Shown here: positions 30,280-39,423 of the stretch, piece after piece
Numbering within the stretch: position 1 is the stretch's first letter
Layout of the letters: every line of letters starts with the position of its first letter
NCBI RefSeq assembly: GCF_001590925.1
Contig: NZ_BCTU01000030.1
Coordinates: forward strand, 29,530 to 93,529
Direction of reading: 5' to 3'
Source: Serratia plymuthica NBRC 102599
GTDB taxonomy: Bacteria; Pseudomonadota; Gammaproteobacteria; Enterobacterales; Enterobacteriaceae
Length of the DNA stretch: 64,000 nt
Notes under the pieces: model-generated
Seen by the model: only the letters and a program-made list of their open reading frames with translations
Told to the model about the DNA's origin: nothing
The model's database searches: none
Made by a program: the position numbers and the translations under genes

Positions 30280-30945
30280 ATGTATTCGTTTACCGCTCAG
30301 CAGCGCCTCACCGCGTTGGTCTGGCTATCGCTGTTCCATATTGTCATCATCACCTCCAGTAACTACCTGGTGCAGTTGCCGATTACCGTTTTCGGCTTCC
30401 ATACCACCTGGGGGGCCTTTACCTTTCCGTTCATCTTCCTGGCAACCGATCTGACGGTGCGTATTTTCGGTGCCCCGCTGGCACGGCGTATCATTCTTTC
30501 GGTAATGGTCCCGGCGCTGTTCATCTCGTACGTGATTTCTACCGTGACCTATCAGGGCGAATGGCAGGGCTTTGCCGCGTTGGGCAGCTTTAACCTGTTT
30601 GTGGCACGTATCGCCATCGCCAGCTTTATGGCTTACGTGCTCGGTCAGATCCTCGACGTACACGTTTTCAACCGGCTGCGCCAACGCAGCGCCTGGTGGG
30701 TTGCTCCTGCTGCGGCCATGTTCCTCGGCAATATCAGCGATACCCTGTCGTTCTTCTTTATTGCGTTTTATAAGAGCAGCGATGCCTTTATGGCCAATAA
30801 CTGGGTGGAGATCGCACTGGTGGATTACAGCTTCAAGGTTCTGATCTGCCTGCTGTTCTTCCTGCCGATGTACGGCGTACTCCTGAATATGCTGCTTAAG
30901 CGCATTGCTGTCCGCCGCAATGACGGCAGCCTGCAAGCGAACTGA
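30280..30945 (+). CDS. yhhQ: 7-cyano-7-deazaguanine/queuosine precursor transporter YhhQ
   Basis: An inner-membrane protein of 221 residues, the same length as E. coli YhhQ, with about six helices. Conserved landmarks: ITSSNYLVQLPI, GFHTTWGAFTFPFIFLATDL, GAPLARR and LDVHVFNRLRQ. It takes up preQ0/preQ1 for queuosine synthesis in tRNA. It is preceded by a candidate preQ1 riboswitch and is divergent from tusA, as in E. coli. Confidence 0.93.
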   Translation: MYSFTAQQRLTALVWLSLFHIVIITSSNYLVQLPITVFGFHTTWGAFTFPFIFLATDLTVRIFGAPLARRIILSVMVPALFISYVISTVTYQGEWQGFAALGSFNLFVARIAIASFMAYVLGQILDVHVFNRLRQRSAWWVAPAAAMFLGNISDTLSFFFIAFYKSSDAFMANNWVEIALVDYSFKVLICLLFFLPMYGVLLNMLLKRIAVRRNDGSLQAN

Positions 30946-30987
30946 GCCGTGTTATCATTGGCGGCCTGCACCCTACGGAGGCCGCCA

Positions 30988-31422
30988 ATGACAGTAATCA
31001 CCCGCCACGCTACCTTCAACGAAATCCACGCCCTGTACCGGCAAATCCCCGAATTCGGTGGCCTGCATAGCCTGGCCGATTTACAGCAACGCGTCGGGCC
31101 GTCCGCCTGCCACCTGCTGATCGCCGAGGTTGACGGCCAACCCGCCGGTTTCAAACTGGGTTATCAGACGCAAGAAAAAGTATTTTACAGCTGGCTGGGC
31201 GGCGTGCTGCCGGCGTTTCGCCGCCACGGCGTGGCGCGGGCACTGTTGGCCGAGCAGGAGCGCTGGGCGAGAGCACAGGGGTATCGGTGGTTGACGGTGA
31301 AAACACGCAATCAATTCCGCGCGATGTTGACGATGCTCATCGGCCATCACTATCAGATTGTTCAGCTGGAAAAGAAAGGCGAAGTGGCTGATTATCGGCT
31401 ATTACTTGAAAAAACCTTGTGA
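30988..31422 (+). CDS. GNAT family N-acetyltransferase
   Basis: A 144-residue acetyltransferase of the GNAT fold. The acetyl-CoA loop is LPAFRRHGVARALLAEQERWA near residues 74-95; preceding beta strands read CHLLIAEVDGQPAGFKLGY. Substrate unknown. The start at 30988 is chosen for the good GGAGG ten bases upstream; an upstream in-frame start would overlap the yhhQ stop region. It lies between yhhQ and dcrB on the same strand. Confidence 0.85.
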   Translation: MTVITRHATFNEIHALYRQIPEFGGLHSLADLQQRVGPSACHLLIAEVDGQPAGFKLGYQTQEKVFYSWLGGVLPAFRRHGVARALLAEQERWARAQGYRWLTVKTRNQFRAMLTMLIGHHYQIVQLEKKGEVADYRLLLEKTL

Positions 31423-31502
31423 CAACATCTGCCTTGCATTTCAACGTGGAATAGGTTGCGATACGGCAGTAAAAACCTACCTGAAAGGAAGAAGGAAGCC
31501 CA

Positions 31503-32066
31503 ATGCGTAAAGTAGCAAAATTGATGGGTATCAGCCTGTTAGTGCTTGGCCTGGCGGCCTGTGACGGCGACACCAAAGACACCAAGGCGCCGGCGGGCGG
31601 TGCTGCGGCCAGCGCACCGGCCGGGCAACAGGTGAGTTTACTGGACGGAAAACTGGCGTTCACTCTGCCGGTCGGCATGGCGGACCAAAGCGGTAAGCTG
31701 GGCAACCAGGCGAACAACATGCACGTTTACGCCGACAGCACCGGCCAGCGCGCGCTGATCGTGATCCTCGGCGACAAGACCGCCGACAACCTGGAAACCC
31801 TGGCCAAGCGTCTGGAAGACACCCAGCGCTCGCGTGACGCCAATCTGCAGGTGATTACCAACAAAGCCATCGACGTTAACGGCGTCCCTCTGCGTCAACT
31901 GGACAGCATCATCACCAGCGGCGGCGAGAAAGCCTACTCTTCGATCCTGATCGGCACACTGGATAACAATATGCTGACCATTCAGGTCACGCTGCCGGCA
32001 GATAACCAGCAGCAGGCGCAAAGTGAAGCCGAAGGCATCATCAGCACCTTGAAACTGAAGCAGTAA
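31503..32066 (+). CDS. dcrB: DcrB family lipoprotein
   Basis: A 187-residue predicted lipoprotein. The lipobox LGLAAC places the lipidated cysteine near residue 20, followed by a Gly/Ala/Pro-rich linker and a domain with [14 protein letters not shown] and a C-terminal STLKLKQ. E. coli DcrB (needed for phage C1 and C6 adsorption/DNA entry and involved in envelope maintenance) has the same position near yhhQ. Strong GAAGGAAG ribosome site. Confidence 0.9.
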   Translation: MRKVAKLMGISLLVLGLAACDGDTKDTKAPAGGAAASAPAGQQVSLLDGKLAFTLPVGMADQSGKLGNQANNMHVYADSTGQRALIVILGDKTADNLETLAKRLEDTQRSRDANLQVITNKAIDVNGVPLRQLDSIITSGGEKAYSSILIGTLDNNMLTIQVTLPADNQQQAQSEAEGIISTLKLKQ

Positions 32067-32073
32067 CCTTAGG

Positions 32074-32093
32074 GGGGTCGGCATGCCGGCCCC
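32074..32093. terminator. Stem-loop between dcrB and glpC
   Basis: GGGGTCGG at 32074-32081 pairs with CCGGCCCC at 32086-32093 (one G-T pair, very short loop region), followed by only three T residues. It lies between convergent genes dcrB and glpC and is a likely weak terminator for dcrB. Confidence 0.5.
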
Positions 32094-32114
32094 GTTTCGC
32101 CACCCCATCACCGA

Positions 32115-33314
32115 TTATGCCAACGCCTGCGCCAGCAGGGTGATCGGATGTTCGCAGCTTTTACTGGTCGACATCTCGATTTGCCACTTGCAGGTTTCGC
32201 AGTCGGTCACCACCAGATCCGCACCGCTTTCCTCTATCTGGCGAAACAGCGAAGCGCCAATCCCCTGCGAAGTCGCATAGTTCTCCGATTTAAACCCGTA
32301 AGTGCCGGCAATGCCACAACACTGCGAATCCAGCACCAGCAGCTCCACCCCCGGAATTTGCCGCAACAGCTCCAGCGTATAGGCGGTCCAGCCCATTTTC
32401 TCCATATGGCACGGCGTATGATAGGCCACCCGCAACGGCGTGCGCTTCAGCGGCAGAGTGCGGCCCTGATTGATCAGTCGATACAAATAGCGCGTCGCCA
32501 GTTCTACCCGCTCGCGCACCGCCGAGGTGTCCACCTCCAACAGATGCGGATATTCATCACGTAAGGTAAAGGTACAGCTCGACGAGGTCGCCACCACAGG
32601 AATTCCGCGCTCCAGCACCGCCTCATGCAGCGATTCGGCATTCACTTCGGCCTGCTTTTTAGCCTGGGCGATAAAGCCGTTGGCGATCAAAGGCACGCCG
32701 CAACATTTCTCGCGCTTCAGCAGTTGCACGCCGATATCCATCGCGTTAAAGACCTTGATCAGATCCTTGCCCAACTGCGGATGGTTGTAATTGACGAAGC
32801 AGCCGTGAAAAAACGCCACCTGTTCGGCATAGCGCTGCTGGGCCTGCGCCTGACGGCGATACCAGCGGCGGAAGGTGCCGAACGAGTATTTTGGCAACTC
32901 GCGGCGGTGGTCAATTTTCAGCGCTTTGTCCAGCAGCGCACGCACCGGTTTCAGACCGGTGGCGGCATTGACTATGGGCGCGAAGGGTGTCGACAGCGAC
33001 CCCATGATGTCGGTATGGCTGAGGATAGCGTCGCGCAGCGTCGGTTTGTTCTGGGCGTAATCGGCGCGGGCGCGCTGAATGATATCGCCGATTTTGACGT
33101 CGGACGGGCAGGCGACCTCACAGCGCTTGCAGTTGGTGCAATACTTCAGCGCTTCATCGTACAGCGCCGGATCCTTCAACCGCAGGCGTTCACCATCCGG
33201 CCCCGCCTGTTTTGGCCCCGGATAGAGCGGATTGACTTTGGCGACCGGACAATAGGTGGTGCAGACGGTGCATTTGATGCAGTTTTCAAAGCTGTTGTCT
33301 TTCTGCAAGCTCAT
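32115..33314 (-). CDS. glpC: Anaerobic G3P dehydrogenase subunit GlpC
   Basis: A 399-residue membrane-anchoring iron-sulfur subunit (E. coli 396). Two 4Fe-4S ferredoxin clusters: CIKCTVCTTYCPV near residue 12 and CTNCKRCEVACPS near 57. Two CCG domains: REKCCGVPLIANG and SQCCGIAGTYG. It passes electrons from GlpAB to menaquinone. Its ATG overlaps the glpB stop by four bases; glpABC is one operon. Confidence 0.96.
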   Translation of the reverse strand: MSLQKDNSFENCIKCTVCTTYCPVAKVNPLYPGPKQAGPDGERLRLKDPALYDEALKYCTNCKRCEVACPSDVKIGDIIQRARADYAQNKPTLRDAILSHTDIMGSLSTPFAPIVNAATGLKPVRALLDKALKIDHRRELPKYSFGTFRRWYRRQAQAQQRYAEQVAFFHGCFVNYNHPQLGKDLIKVFNAMDIGVQLLKREKCCGVPLIANGFIAQAKKQAEVNAESLHEAVLERGIPVVATSSSCTFTLRDEYPHLLEVDTSAVRERVELATRYLYRLINQGRTLPLKRTPLRVAYHTPCHMEKMGWTAYTLELLRQIPGVELLVLDSQCCGIAGTYGFKSENYATSQGIGASLFRQIEESGADLVVTDCETCKWQIEMSTSKSCEHPITLLAQALA

Positions 33315-34564
33315 GGTCGCTCCTCCTCTGCGGCAATCTGTTGCGCGACGTGCAGCGCCCCGATCAGCGAAACGCCGGCGCCGCAGCCCTGCCGTAGCGG
33401 ATCGTACCCGCCGGTTACCGCACCGATGGCATACAGGTTGGTCAACGCCTCCCCGTGTCTTAACGCACGCAGCCGGCCATCGGTGCGCACGCCGAACTGC
33501 AAATAGGGTTGCGGAGCAAACAGATCGCTGCGGCTCCAGTCGGCGCGATCCGCCTGGCTGTCTACGTCCAGCCCAAACACCGGCTCGCGCACGCCGTCGA
33601 AATCCGCCGCCAACCCATTGCTAAAAAAGCTGCCGCTGGCCAGCACCACCTGCTGCGCCTGCAACGGAATATCGCCGTGGTTGCGGGTATAAAGGCCGGT
33701 AACACGCCCGGCGTCGATATCCGCCCGCAGCACGCTGTCCCCCGGCATAAAAACACCACCCAACTGTTGCAAGCGCCGGCGCAATGCCTGGTGCAAGCGC
33801 ATGCCCAACACCGAAGGCGGTAACGTCGGCAACAGACGTACCGGCTTGCCCACCGCCGCCTGTAACGCCAGCAGCGGGGCATCCTCCTCCAGCCCCAGAC
33901 AGGCCGGCAGGAAAATCGCCTCGGCATCGCCGGCCAGCCGGCGCAGCTCGTCCGCCATCGGCATCCGATTTTCCGGCAAATCCAGCACTCTGGCGATATT
34001 CACCGCCCGGAACTCGCTGGGATTGTTGCGCAACCGGTCCAGTGCAGGTAAATGCAACCAATTGACCTCGGTGCGTACTCCCAGTGCCTGCATGAGTGAA
34101 TCGGCGGCCAGCTGCGGCTGAAAATCCAAAAAGCCCTCGATGCCAATCACCGCAACGCTTTCCCACGGCAATTCACCAATGGCCTGTGGGCTGAGCCAGG
34201 TGGCCCGCCGCGTGCCGAGCGGCGTAATGCGCAGATGATTCCTTTCATTGCTGCCTTGCAGGTTCAGGCCACAGCGCTGCAACAGCTGGGCCGCCTGATC
34301 AGATAACGGTGCCACCCGCTCTGCGCCAATCAAGGAATAAGGGTGCCGCGGCGCCTGTCGCACCAGTTCTGGCAATGCAGCCAGCGGCGCGTCGACCGGC
34401 GTGCCGTCGGGCAGTTGCGCCAACAAATCAAGCGAGCCGGAGGAGAAATAAAGCGCGCTCTGGCCTGAGCTGACCACGGCACAGCGCTTGCCCTGTTCCG
34501 CTAACCCGATGGCGCAAACCATACCCGCCAGGCCGCCACCAATCACCACCACGTCAAATCGCAT
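33311..34564 (-). CDS. glpB: Anaerobic G3P dehydrogenase subunit GlpB
   Basis: A 417-residue flavoprotein subunit (E. coli 419) with the dinucleotide-binding start MRFDVVVIGGGLAGMVCA and the conserved GQSALYFSSGSLDLLAQLPDG. The C-terminus IGAVTGGYDPLRQGCGAGVSL is also typical. The start at 34564 overlaps glpA by 11 bp, as in E. coli; the frame is open 29 codons further upstream, inside glpA. Confidence 0.95.
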   Translation of the reverse strand: MRFDVVVIGGGLAGMVCAIGLAEQGKRCAVVSSGQSALYFSSGSLDLLAQLPDGTPVDAPLAALPELVRQAPRHPYSLIGAERVAPLSDQAAQLLQRCGLNLQGSNERNHLRITPLGTRRATWLSPQAIGELPWESVAVIGIEGFLDFQPQLAADSLMQALGVRTEVNWLHLPALDRLRNNPSEFRAVNIARVLDLPENRMPMADELRRLAGDAEAIFLPACLGLEEDAPLLALQAAVGKPVRLLPTLPPSVLGMRLHQALRRRLQQLGGVFMPGDSVLRADIDAGRVTGLYTRNHGDIPLQAQQVVLASGSFFSNGLAADFDGVREPVFGLDVDSQADRADWSRSDLFAPQPYLQFGVRTDGRLRALRHGEALTNLYAIGAVTGGYDPLRQGCGAGVSLIGALHVAQQIAAEEERP

Positions 34565-36197
34565 CATCCGCCTCCTGTTTCTCCCGAGCATCCAATCCGC
34601 ACAATCCCTGATAAACCCAACTGGTGAACTCGCTCTCGCGCAGCGCATCACCCCAGGCGATCGGGCGTACGCCCTTCCAGCGTTCGTTGAGGAAATGCGA
34701 CAACTGATCGATCGACTGCTGCGGGGTGACGACGTTAAAGCGCGTCAGCAGCCCGGCGGCACGACAGGCGCACAGTTCACCCTGGCAGGTGCCCATGCCA
34801 ACACGGGTGCGGCGGCGGAGATCCACCAGATTATTGACGGTGAGAGAATTCACCGCATAGCGCACCTCGCCGGCGGTAACCGCCTCGCATTCGCAGACCA
34901 GGCTGTTGTCCAGCCGATTACCGGCCGGCACCAGGCTGGCGCGATCGCCATGGCGATACACTGCCGAACCACGAATACTGGCCGGCAACGCCACCACGCT
35001 ACGCACCGTTTCCTCCGCCGTTTGCCGGGAGCCGGGCAGCGGTTCCACCGCGGTAGTGCATGGGCTATCCAGCCCAAGCTTTTCACACACTTTATCGGTC
35101 GCCCACTGCGCCATCAGGCGATAGGTCATTAGCTTGCCGCCGGTGATGGTGATAAATCCCTCCAGCCCATCGCGGCTGGCGTGATCGAGCAGCACGATGC
35201 CGCGGCTGACGTTACGGCCGCTGGGATCGTCGTCACTGGCCACCAGCGGCCGCACCCCGGCATAGGCACGCAAAATGCGGGTTTGCGCCAGTTCCGGCGC
35301 CAGCAGCGCACCTTCGCGGATCAGAATGTCCACTTCCTGCGGCGTCACCACCATGTTGTCGATCTGGTCGTAGTCGATATGGGTGGAGGTGGTGCCAATC
35401 AGCGAGATAGTGTCGCCCGGCACCAGAATGTCGGCGTCTGCCGGTTTGCGGCAACGGTTGATGACCATGTTGTTGATGCGGTGGCCGAGGATCAGCAATG
35501 CGCCCTTGGCCGGGAACATGCGGATGCGCAGATCGGCGTATTCCGCAATCTGCTGGCCCCAGATGCCGGCAGCGTTGACCACCACCTCGGCGTGGATATC
35601 GTAGCGGCGCGCAGCTTGATGGTCGAAAACGCGCACGCCGGTCACGCGATCGCCCACGCGCAACAAACCGACCACCTGGTGATAGGTCAGGATTTGCGCG
35701 CCGTGCTCGCGGGCATCGAGCATATTGGCGGCGGTCAGACGGAACGGGTCGACGGTGCCATCCGGCACCCGCACGGCGCCGATCAGCGCCGGGTTAGCCG
35801 CGGGCTCCAGGCGCAACGCCAATTGCGGATCAATGGCTTCGGCGTTGATGCCGGCACTGTGGCAGGCAGCGATAAACTGTTGTTGGTAGGCCAGCGAATC
35901 CTGCGGCAGGGTAATGAACAACCCATCGGTACGCTCGATGCAATGATGCGCGATGTGCTTGAGGATGCGGTTCTCTTCTATACACTCACGCGCCGACTCG
36001 CCGTCGGTCACCGCATAACGCGCTCCGCTGTGCAACAAACCGTGGTTACGGCCGGTGGCGCCGGTGGCGATATCATGGCGCTCCAGCAGTATGCAACGCA
36101 GGCCACGCCGCGCGCAGTCACGGGCAATACCCGCTCCGGTCGCACCGCCACCAATGATTATCACATCCGTTTCACTGTCCGGTGAATGGCTGCTCAT
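34554..36197 (-). CDS. glpA: Anaerobic G3P dehydrogenase catalytic subunit GlpA
   Basis: A 547-residue FAD-dependent dehydrogenase (E. coli 542). The FAD-binding motif is IIGGGATGAGIARDCARRGLR near residue 14; ATGRNHGLLHSGARYAV, GGKLMTYRLMAQWA and the C-terminal cysteine-containing CECEAVTAGEVRYA, GTCQGELCACR follow (Fer2-BFD-like). It oxidises G3P to dihydroxyacetone phosphate in anaerobiosis. First gene of glpABC; divergent from glpT. Confidence 0.96.
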   Translation of the reverse strand: MSSHSPDSETDVIIIGGGATGAGIARDCARRGLRCILLERHDIATGATGRNHGLLHSGARYAVTDGESARECIEENRILKHIAHHCIERTDGLFITLPQDSLAYQQQFIAACHSAGINAEAIDPQLALRLEPAANPALIGAVRVPDGTVDPFRLTAANMLDAREHGAQILTYHQVVGLLRVGDRVTGVRVFDHQAARRYDIHAEVVVNAAGIWGQQIAEYADLRIRMFPAKGALLILGHRINNMVINRCRKPADADILVPGDTISLIGTTSTHIDYDQIDNMVVTPQEVDILIREGALLAPELAQTRILRAYAGVRPLVASDDDPSGRNVSRGIVLLDHASRDGLEGFITITGGKLMTYRLMAQWATDKVCEKLGLDSPCTTAVEPLPGSRQTAEETVRSVVALPASIRGSAVYRHGDRASLVPAGNRLDNSLVCECEAVTAGEVRYAVNSLTVNNLVDLRRRTRVGMGTCQGELCACRAAGLLTRFNVVTPQQSIDQLSHFLNERWKGVRPIAWGDALRESEFTSWVYQGLCGLDAREKQEADDAI

Positions 36198-36559
36198 TAC
36201 GCTTCCTCAGGATCCGTGGTGATTACCCTATTGGGCCACAGTTACTGGGGTCTTTGTTTGATAAGGAACAATAACGAACTCGAAACGAAAACAAAATGTC
36301 CATAAAAAACCATGAATGTGATCGAAATCACGATTTTTAGCCGTTTTTCTATTTCATAACGTTAACGAATCGCTCAAAATCCGCCGTAGTTTCATAAAAG
36401 TGTAACATTTGCGCCATTCATCACAGCGACACCAGGCTGTTTTGACTAGGATGATGCTCGTTATGGAACAAAAAAACACCACATTCTCTATCCGCTCAAT
36501 CATCAAATGAACGTAGACGATCATATTGATGTGATAACTAAAAGCCATCGGAGGCGCTC
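36198..36559. promoter_or_regulatory. Divergent glpA/glpT control region (CRP and GlpR sites)
   Basis: This 362-bp gene-free region holds a very good CRP site, TGTGATCGAAATCACG at 36317-36332, and a GlpR-like operator ATGCTCGTTATGGAACA at 36454-36470 (consensus ATGTTCGWTAWCGAACAT; two mismatches in the core). Further AACGAA half-sites occur near 36270 and 36362. In E. coli the same intergenic region is controlled by GlpR, CRP and, for glpA, FNR/ArcA; I did not find a convincing FNR site. Confidence 0.7.
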
Positions 36560-37926
36560 ATGTTGAGTATTTTTAAGCCGGCAGCACACATTTCCCGTGT
36601 GCCGGTCGACAAAGTCGACCCGCTCTACCGTAAATTGCGCTGGCAAATTTTTATGGGGATTTTCTTCGGTTACGCCGCCTACTATCTGGTGCGCAAGAAC
36701 TTCACTCTGGCGATGCCTTACCTGATCGATCAGGGCTTCAGCCGCGGCGACCTCGGTTTCGCGCTGTCGGGTATTTCCATCGCCTACGGTTTCTCCAAGT
36801 TCATCATGGGCTCGGTTTCCGACCGTTCCAACCCACGCGAATTCCTGCCCGCCGGCCTGATACTGGCCGCCGCGGTGATGCTGTTCATGGGCTTCGTGCC
36901 GTGGGCGACATCGAGCATCGCGGTCATGTTCGTGCTGCTGTTCTTGTGCGGTTGGTTCCAGGGCATGGGCTGGCCGCCTTGTGGCCGCCTTGTGGCCGCA
37001 CCATGGTGCACTGGTGGTCGCAGAAAGAACGCGGCGGTATCGTTTCGGTCTGGAACTGCGCCCATAACGTGGGTGGCGGCCTGCCGCCGCTGTTGTTCCT
37101 GCTGGGGATGGCCTGGTTCAACGACTGGCACGCGGCGCTGTATATGCCGGCCTTCGGCGCCATTCTGGTGGCCCTGATCGCCTTTGCGCTGATGCGCGAT
37201 ACGCCGCAATCCTGCGGCCTGCCGCCGATCGAAGAATACAAAAACGATTATCCGGACGACTACAGCGAGAAAGCGGAAGAAGAGCTGACCGCCAAGCAGA
37301 TCTTCATGCAGTACATTCTGCCGAACAAATTGCTGTGGTACATCGCCGTGGCCAACGTGTTCGTTTACCTGCTGCGTTACGGCATTCTGGACTGGTCACC
37401 GACCTACCTGAAAGAAGTGAAGCATTTCGCGCTGGATAAGTCTTCCTGGGCCTACTTCCTGTACGAATACGCCGGTATTCCGGGCACCCTGCTGTGCGGC
37501 TGGATGTCGGACAAAGTGTTCAAAGGCAATCGCGGCGCCACCGGCGTGTTCTTTATGACGCTGGTGACCATCGCTACCGTCGTCTACTGGCTCAACCCGG
37601 TCGGCAATCCTGGCATCGACATGGCCTGCATGATCACCATCGGCTTCCTGATTTACGGCCCAGTGATGCTGATCGGCCTGCACGCGCTGGAACTGGCACC
37701 GAAGAAAGCGGCCGGCACCGCAGCAGGCTTCACCGGTCTGTTCGGTTACCTGGGCGGCTCCGTTGCGGCCAGCGCCATCGTCGGTTACACCGTGGACTAC
37801 TTCGGTTGGGACGGCGGCTTTATGGTGATGATTGGCGGCAGTATCGGCGCGGTAGTGCTGCTGTTGCTGACCATGCTGAGCGAGAAAAAGCACCACGCAG
37901 AAATCGCAGCCAACAAACGCGGCTAA
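36560..37926 (+). pseudogene. glpT: G3P:phosphate antiporter GlpT, frameshifted by an 11-bp duplication
   Basis: The two halves of a 451-residue GlpT are present in different frames. The first (from ATG 36560) follows E. coli GlpT closely to [13 protein letters not shown], then goes out of frame and stops at 37177 after 205 residues. The correct continuation [13 protein letters not shown] to the end lies in another frame through 37926. The cause is visible: CCTTGTGGCCG occurs twice in tandem at 36977-36998; removing one copy restores the whole frame. GlpT, a 12-helix MFS antiporter, imports G3P and is the main fosfomycin entry route. The product here would lack the C-terminal half. Possible assembly error. 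Confidence 0.9.
36977..36998. repeat. Tandem 11-bp duplication inside glpT
   Basis: Two head-to-tail copies of CCTTGTGGCCG, preceded by a further GGCCG. Eleven is not a multiple of three, so the second copy shifts the glpT frame. Slippage between the copies could restore the gene. Confidence 0.95.
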
Positions 37927-37980
37927 GCGTCATACAAATTTCGCATTATTTAAAGGTCGCGCTGCGGCCTTTAAGACTGC

Positions 37981-38095
37981 TGACAAAGCCCGTTATTAGG
38001 GAGAGCGTGCCGAAGGGGTCGTAACGGCCTTGGCCGTCGGAGCGCCCCTCGGTGCGCTAGGCCCGGGTATCTCAGGTTTAAAGACAACTTTGTCA
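37981..38095. repeat. 115-bp structured repeat, copy A (glpT-glpQ gap)
   Basis: Begins TGACAAAG and ends CTTTGTCA, an 8-bp terminal inverted repeat, with GC-rich internal dyads (CGAAGGGG with CCCCTCGG). It is nearly identical in the same orientation to 39274-39387. On each side lies a copy of a terminator stem: AAGGTCGCGCTGCGGCCTTT at 37953-37972 and AAGGCCGCGCTGCGGCCTTT at 38105-38124. It codes for nothing and looks like a small non-autonomous element; I do not recognise it as ERIC or REP. Confidence 0.75.
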
Positions 38096-38104
38096 TCAAC
38101 CTCC

Positions 38105-38126
38105 AAGGCCGCGCTGCGGCCTTTTT
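38105..38126 (+). terminator. Terminator in the glpT-glpQ gap
   Basis: AAGGCCGC, loop GCT, GCGGCCTT, then a T-run to 38126. An imperfect duplicate lies at 37953-37972 on the other side of the 115-bp repeat. It would limit read-through from glpT into glpQ. Confidence 0.75.
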
Positions 38127-38168
38127 ACTACTTTATTACCCTGCACCTACAATATGGAGAATTACAGA

Positions 38169-39248
38169 ATGCGGACTCACGTCAAAGCCCTGCTGACAGG
38201 GATCATCCTGGCCACCTCAATGGTTAGCGCCGTCCAGGCGGCGGACAAGGTGGTAATTGCCCACCGTGGCGCCAGCGGCTATCTGCCGGAACACACGCTG
38301 CCGGCGAAGGCGATGGCCTACGCGCAGGGTGCGGACTTCCTCGAGCAGGATCTGGTGATGACCAAGGACAACGAGCTGGTGGTACTGCATGACCATTACC
38401 TCGATCGCGTTACCGACGTGGCCGAACGCTTCCCGAGCCGGGCACGTAAAGACGGCCGTTATTACGCCATCGACTTTACCCTGGCGGAAATCAAATCGCT
38501 GAAGTTCACGGAAGGCTTTGAGATCGAAAACGGTAAAAAGGTGCAGGGCTACCCTGGCCGCTTCCCGATGGGCAAATCGGACTTCCGCGTCCATACCTTC
38601 CAGGAAGAGATCGAGTTTGTGCAGGGGCTGAACCATTCGACCGGCAAAAACATCGGTATTTACCCGGAAATCAAGGCGCCGTGGTTCCACAAGCAGGAAG
38701 GCAAGGATATCTCCAGCAAAGTGCTGGCGGTGTTGAAGCAGTATGGTTATACCGGCAAGGGTGACAACGTTTATCTGCAATGCTTCGACGCCAACGAACT
38801 GAAACGGATTAAAACCGAGCTGGAACCGAAGATGGGCATGGATCTGAAACTGATCCAACTGATCGCCTACAACAAGTGGCAGGAAACCTATGAGCAGAAA
38901 GCCGACGGCAAATGGGTGGAATACGACTATGACTGGATGTTCAAGCCGGGCGCGATGAAGCAGATTGCCCAGTACGCCGACGGTATCGGGCCGGACTACC
39001 ACATGCTGGTGGAAGCAGAGAAATCCAAGCCGGGCCACGTGGTGCTGACCGATATGGTGAAAGAAGCCCATGCAAACAAGCTGGCGGTGCATCCGTTCAC
39101 CATCCGCGCCGATGCGCTGCCAAACTACGTGACCGACGTGAATCAACTGTATGACGTGATTTACAACCAGGCTGGCGTTGACGGCGTGTTCACCGACTTC
39201 CCCGACAAGGGCGTGCAGTTCCTGCAAAAGCAGGGTCAGCACAAGTAA
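38169..39248 (+). CDS. glpQ: Periplasmic glycerophosphodiester phosphodiesterase GlpQ
   Basis: A 359-residue GDPD enzyme (E. coli 358) with a signal peptide (residues 1-26, ending SAVQAA). Catalytic AHRGASGYLPEHT, then EQDLVMTKDNELVVLHDHYLDRVT with the metal ligands, and IYPEIKAPW. It cleaves glycerophosphodiesters in the periplasm to G3P for GlpT. The start MRTHVK has GGAG nine bases upstream. It is cut off from glpT by a repeat and a terminator and may have its own promoter. Confidence 0.95.
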   Translation: MRTHVKALLTGIILATSMVSAVQAADKVVIAHRGASGYLPEHTLPAKAMAYAQGADFLEQDLVMTKDNELVVLHDHYLDRVTDVAERFPSRARKDGRYYAIDFTLAEIKSLKFTEGFEIENGKKVQGYPGRFPMGKSDFRVHTFQEEIEFVQGLNHSTGKNIGIYPEIKAPWFHKQEGKDISSKVLAVLKQYGYTGKGDNVYLQCFDANELKRIKTELEPKMGMDLKLIQLIAYNKWQETYEQKADGKWVEYDYDWMFKPGAMKQIAQYADGIGPDYHMLVEAEKSKPGHVVLTDMVKEAHANKLAVHPFTIRADALPNYVTDVNQLYDVIYNQAGVDGVFTDFPDKGVQFLQKQGQHK

Positions 39249-39273
39249 CCTGGACAAGGCGCCCTCAAACTAC

Positions 39274-39387
39274 TGGCAAAGCCCGTTATTAGGGAGAGCG
39301 TGCCGAAGGGGTCGTAGCGGCTTGCCCGCCGGAGCGCCCCTCGGTGCGCTAGGCCCGGGTATCTCGGACTCAAAGACAACTTTGTCA
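39274..39387. repeat. 115-bp structured repeat, copy B (after glpQ)
   Basis: A 114-bp copy of the element at 37981-38095 in the same orientation, starting TGGCAAAG and ending CTTTGTCA, with few substitutions (mainly in the central loop near 39317-39332). The flanks again duplicate a terminator arm: CAAGGCGCCCT at 39255-39265 and at 39406-39416. The two copies bracket glpQ, so recombination between them would delete it. Confidence 0.8.
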
Positions 39388-39396
39388 TCAAACTCA

Positions 39397-39420
39397 GGGG
39401 CGCCGCAAGGCGCCCTTGTT
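39397..39420. terminator. Terminator between glpQ and yigL
   Basis: GGGCGCC (39398-39404), loop GCAA, GGCGCCC (39409-39415), then TTGTT. It lies between convergent genes, four bases before the yigL stop codon. Confidence 0.7.
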
Positions 39421-39423
39421 ATT

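Noticed and set aside
36901..37926. Separate 341-codon transporter gene downstream of a short glpT
   Set aside because: Its first ~36 codons are out of frame with GlpT and read the same DNA as the first half; the 11-bp duplication explains the split better than two genes.
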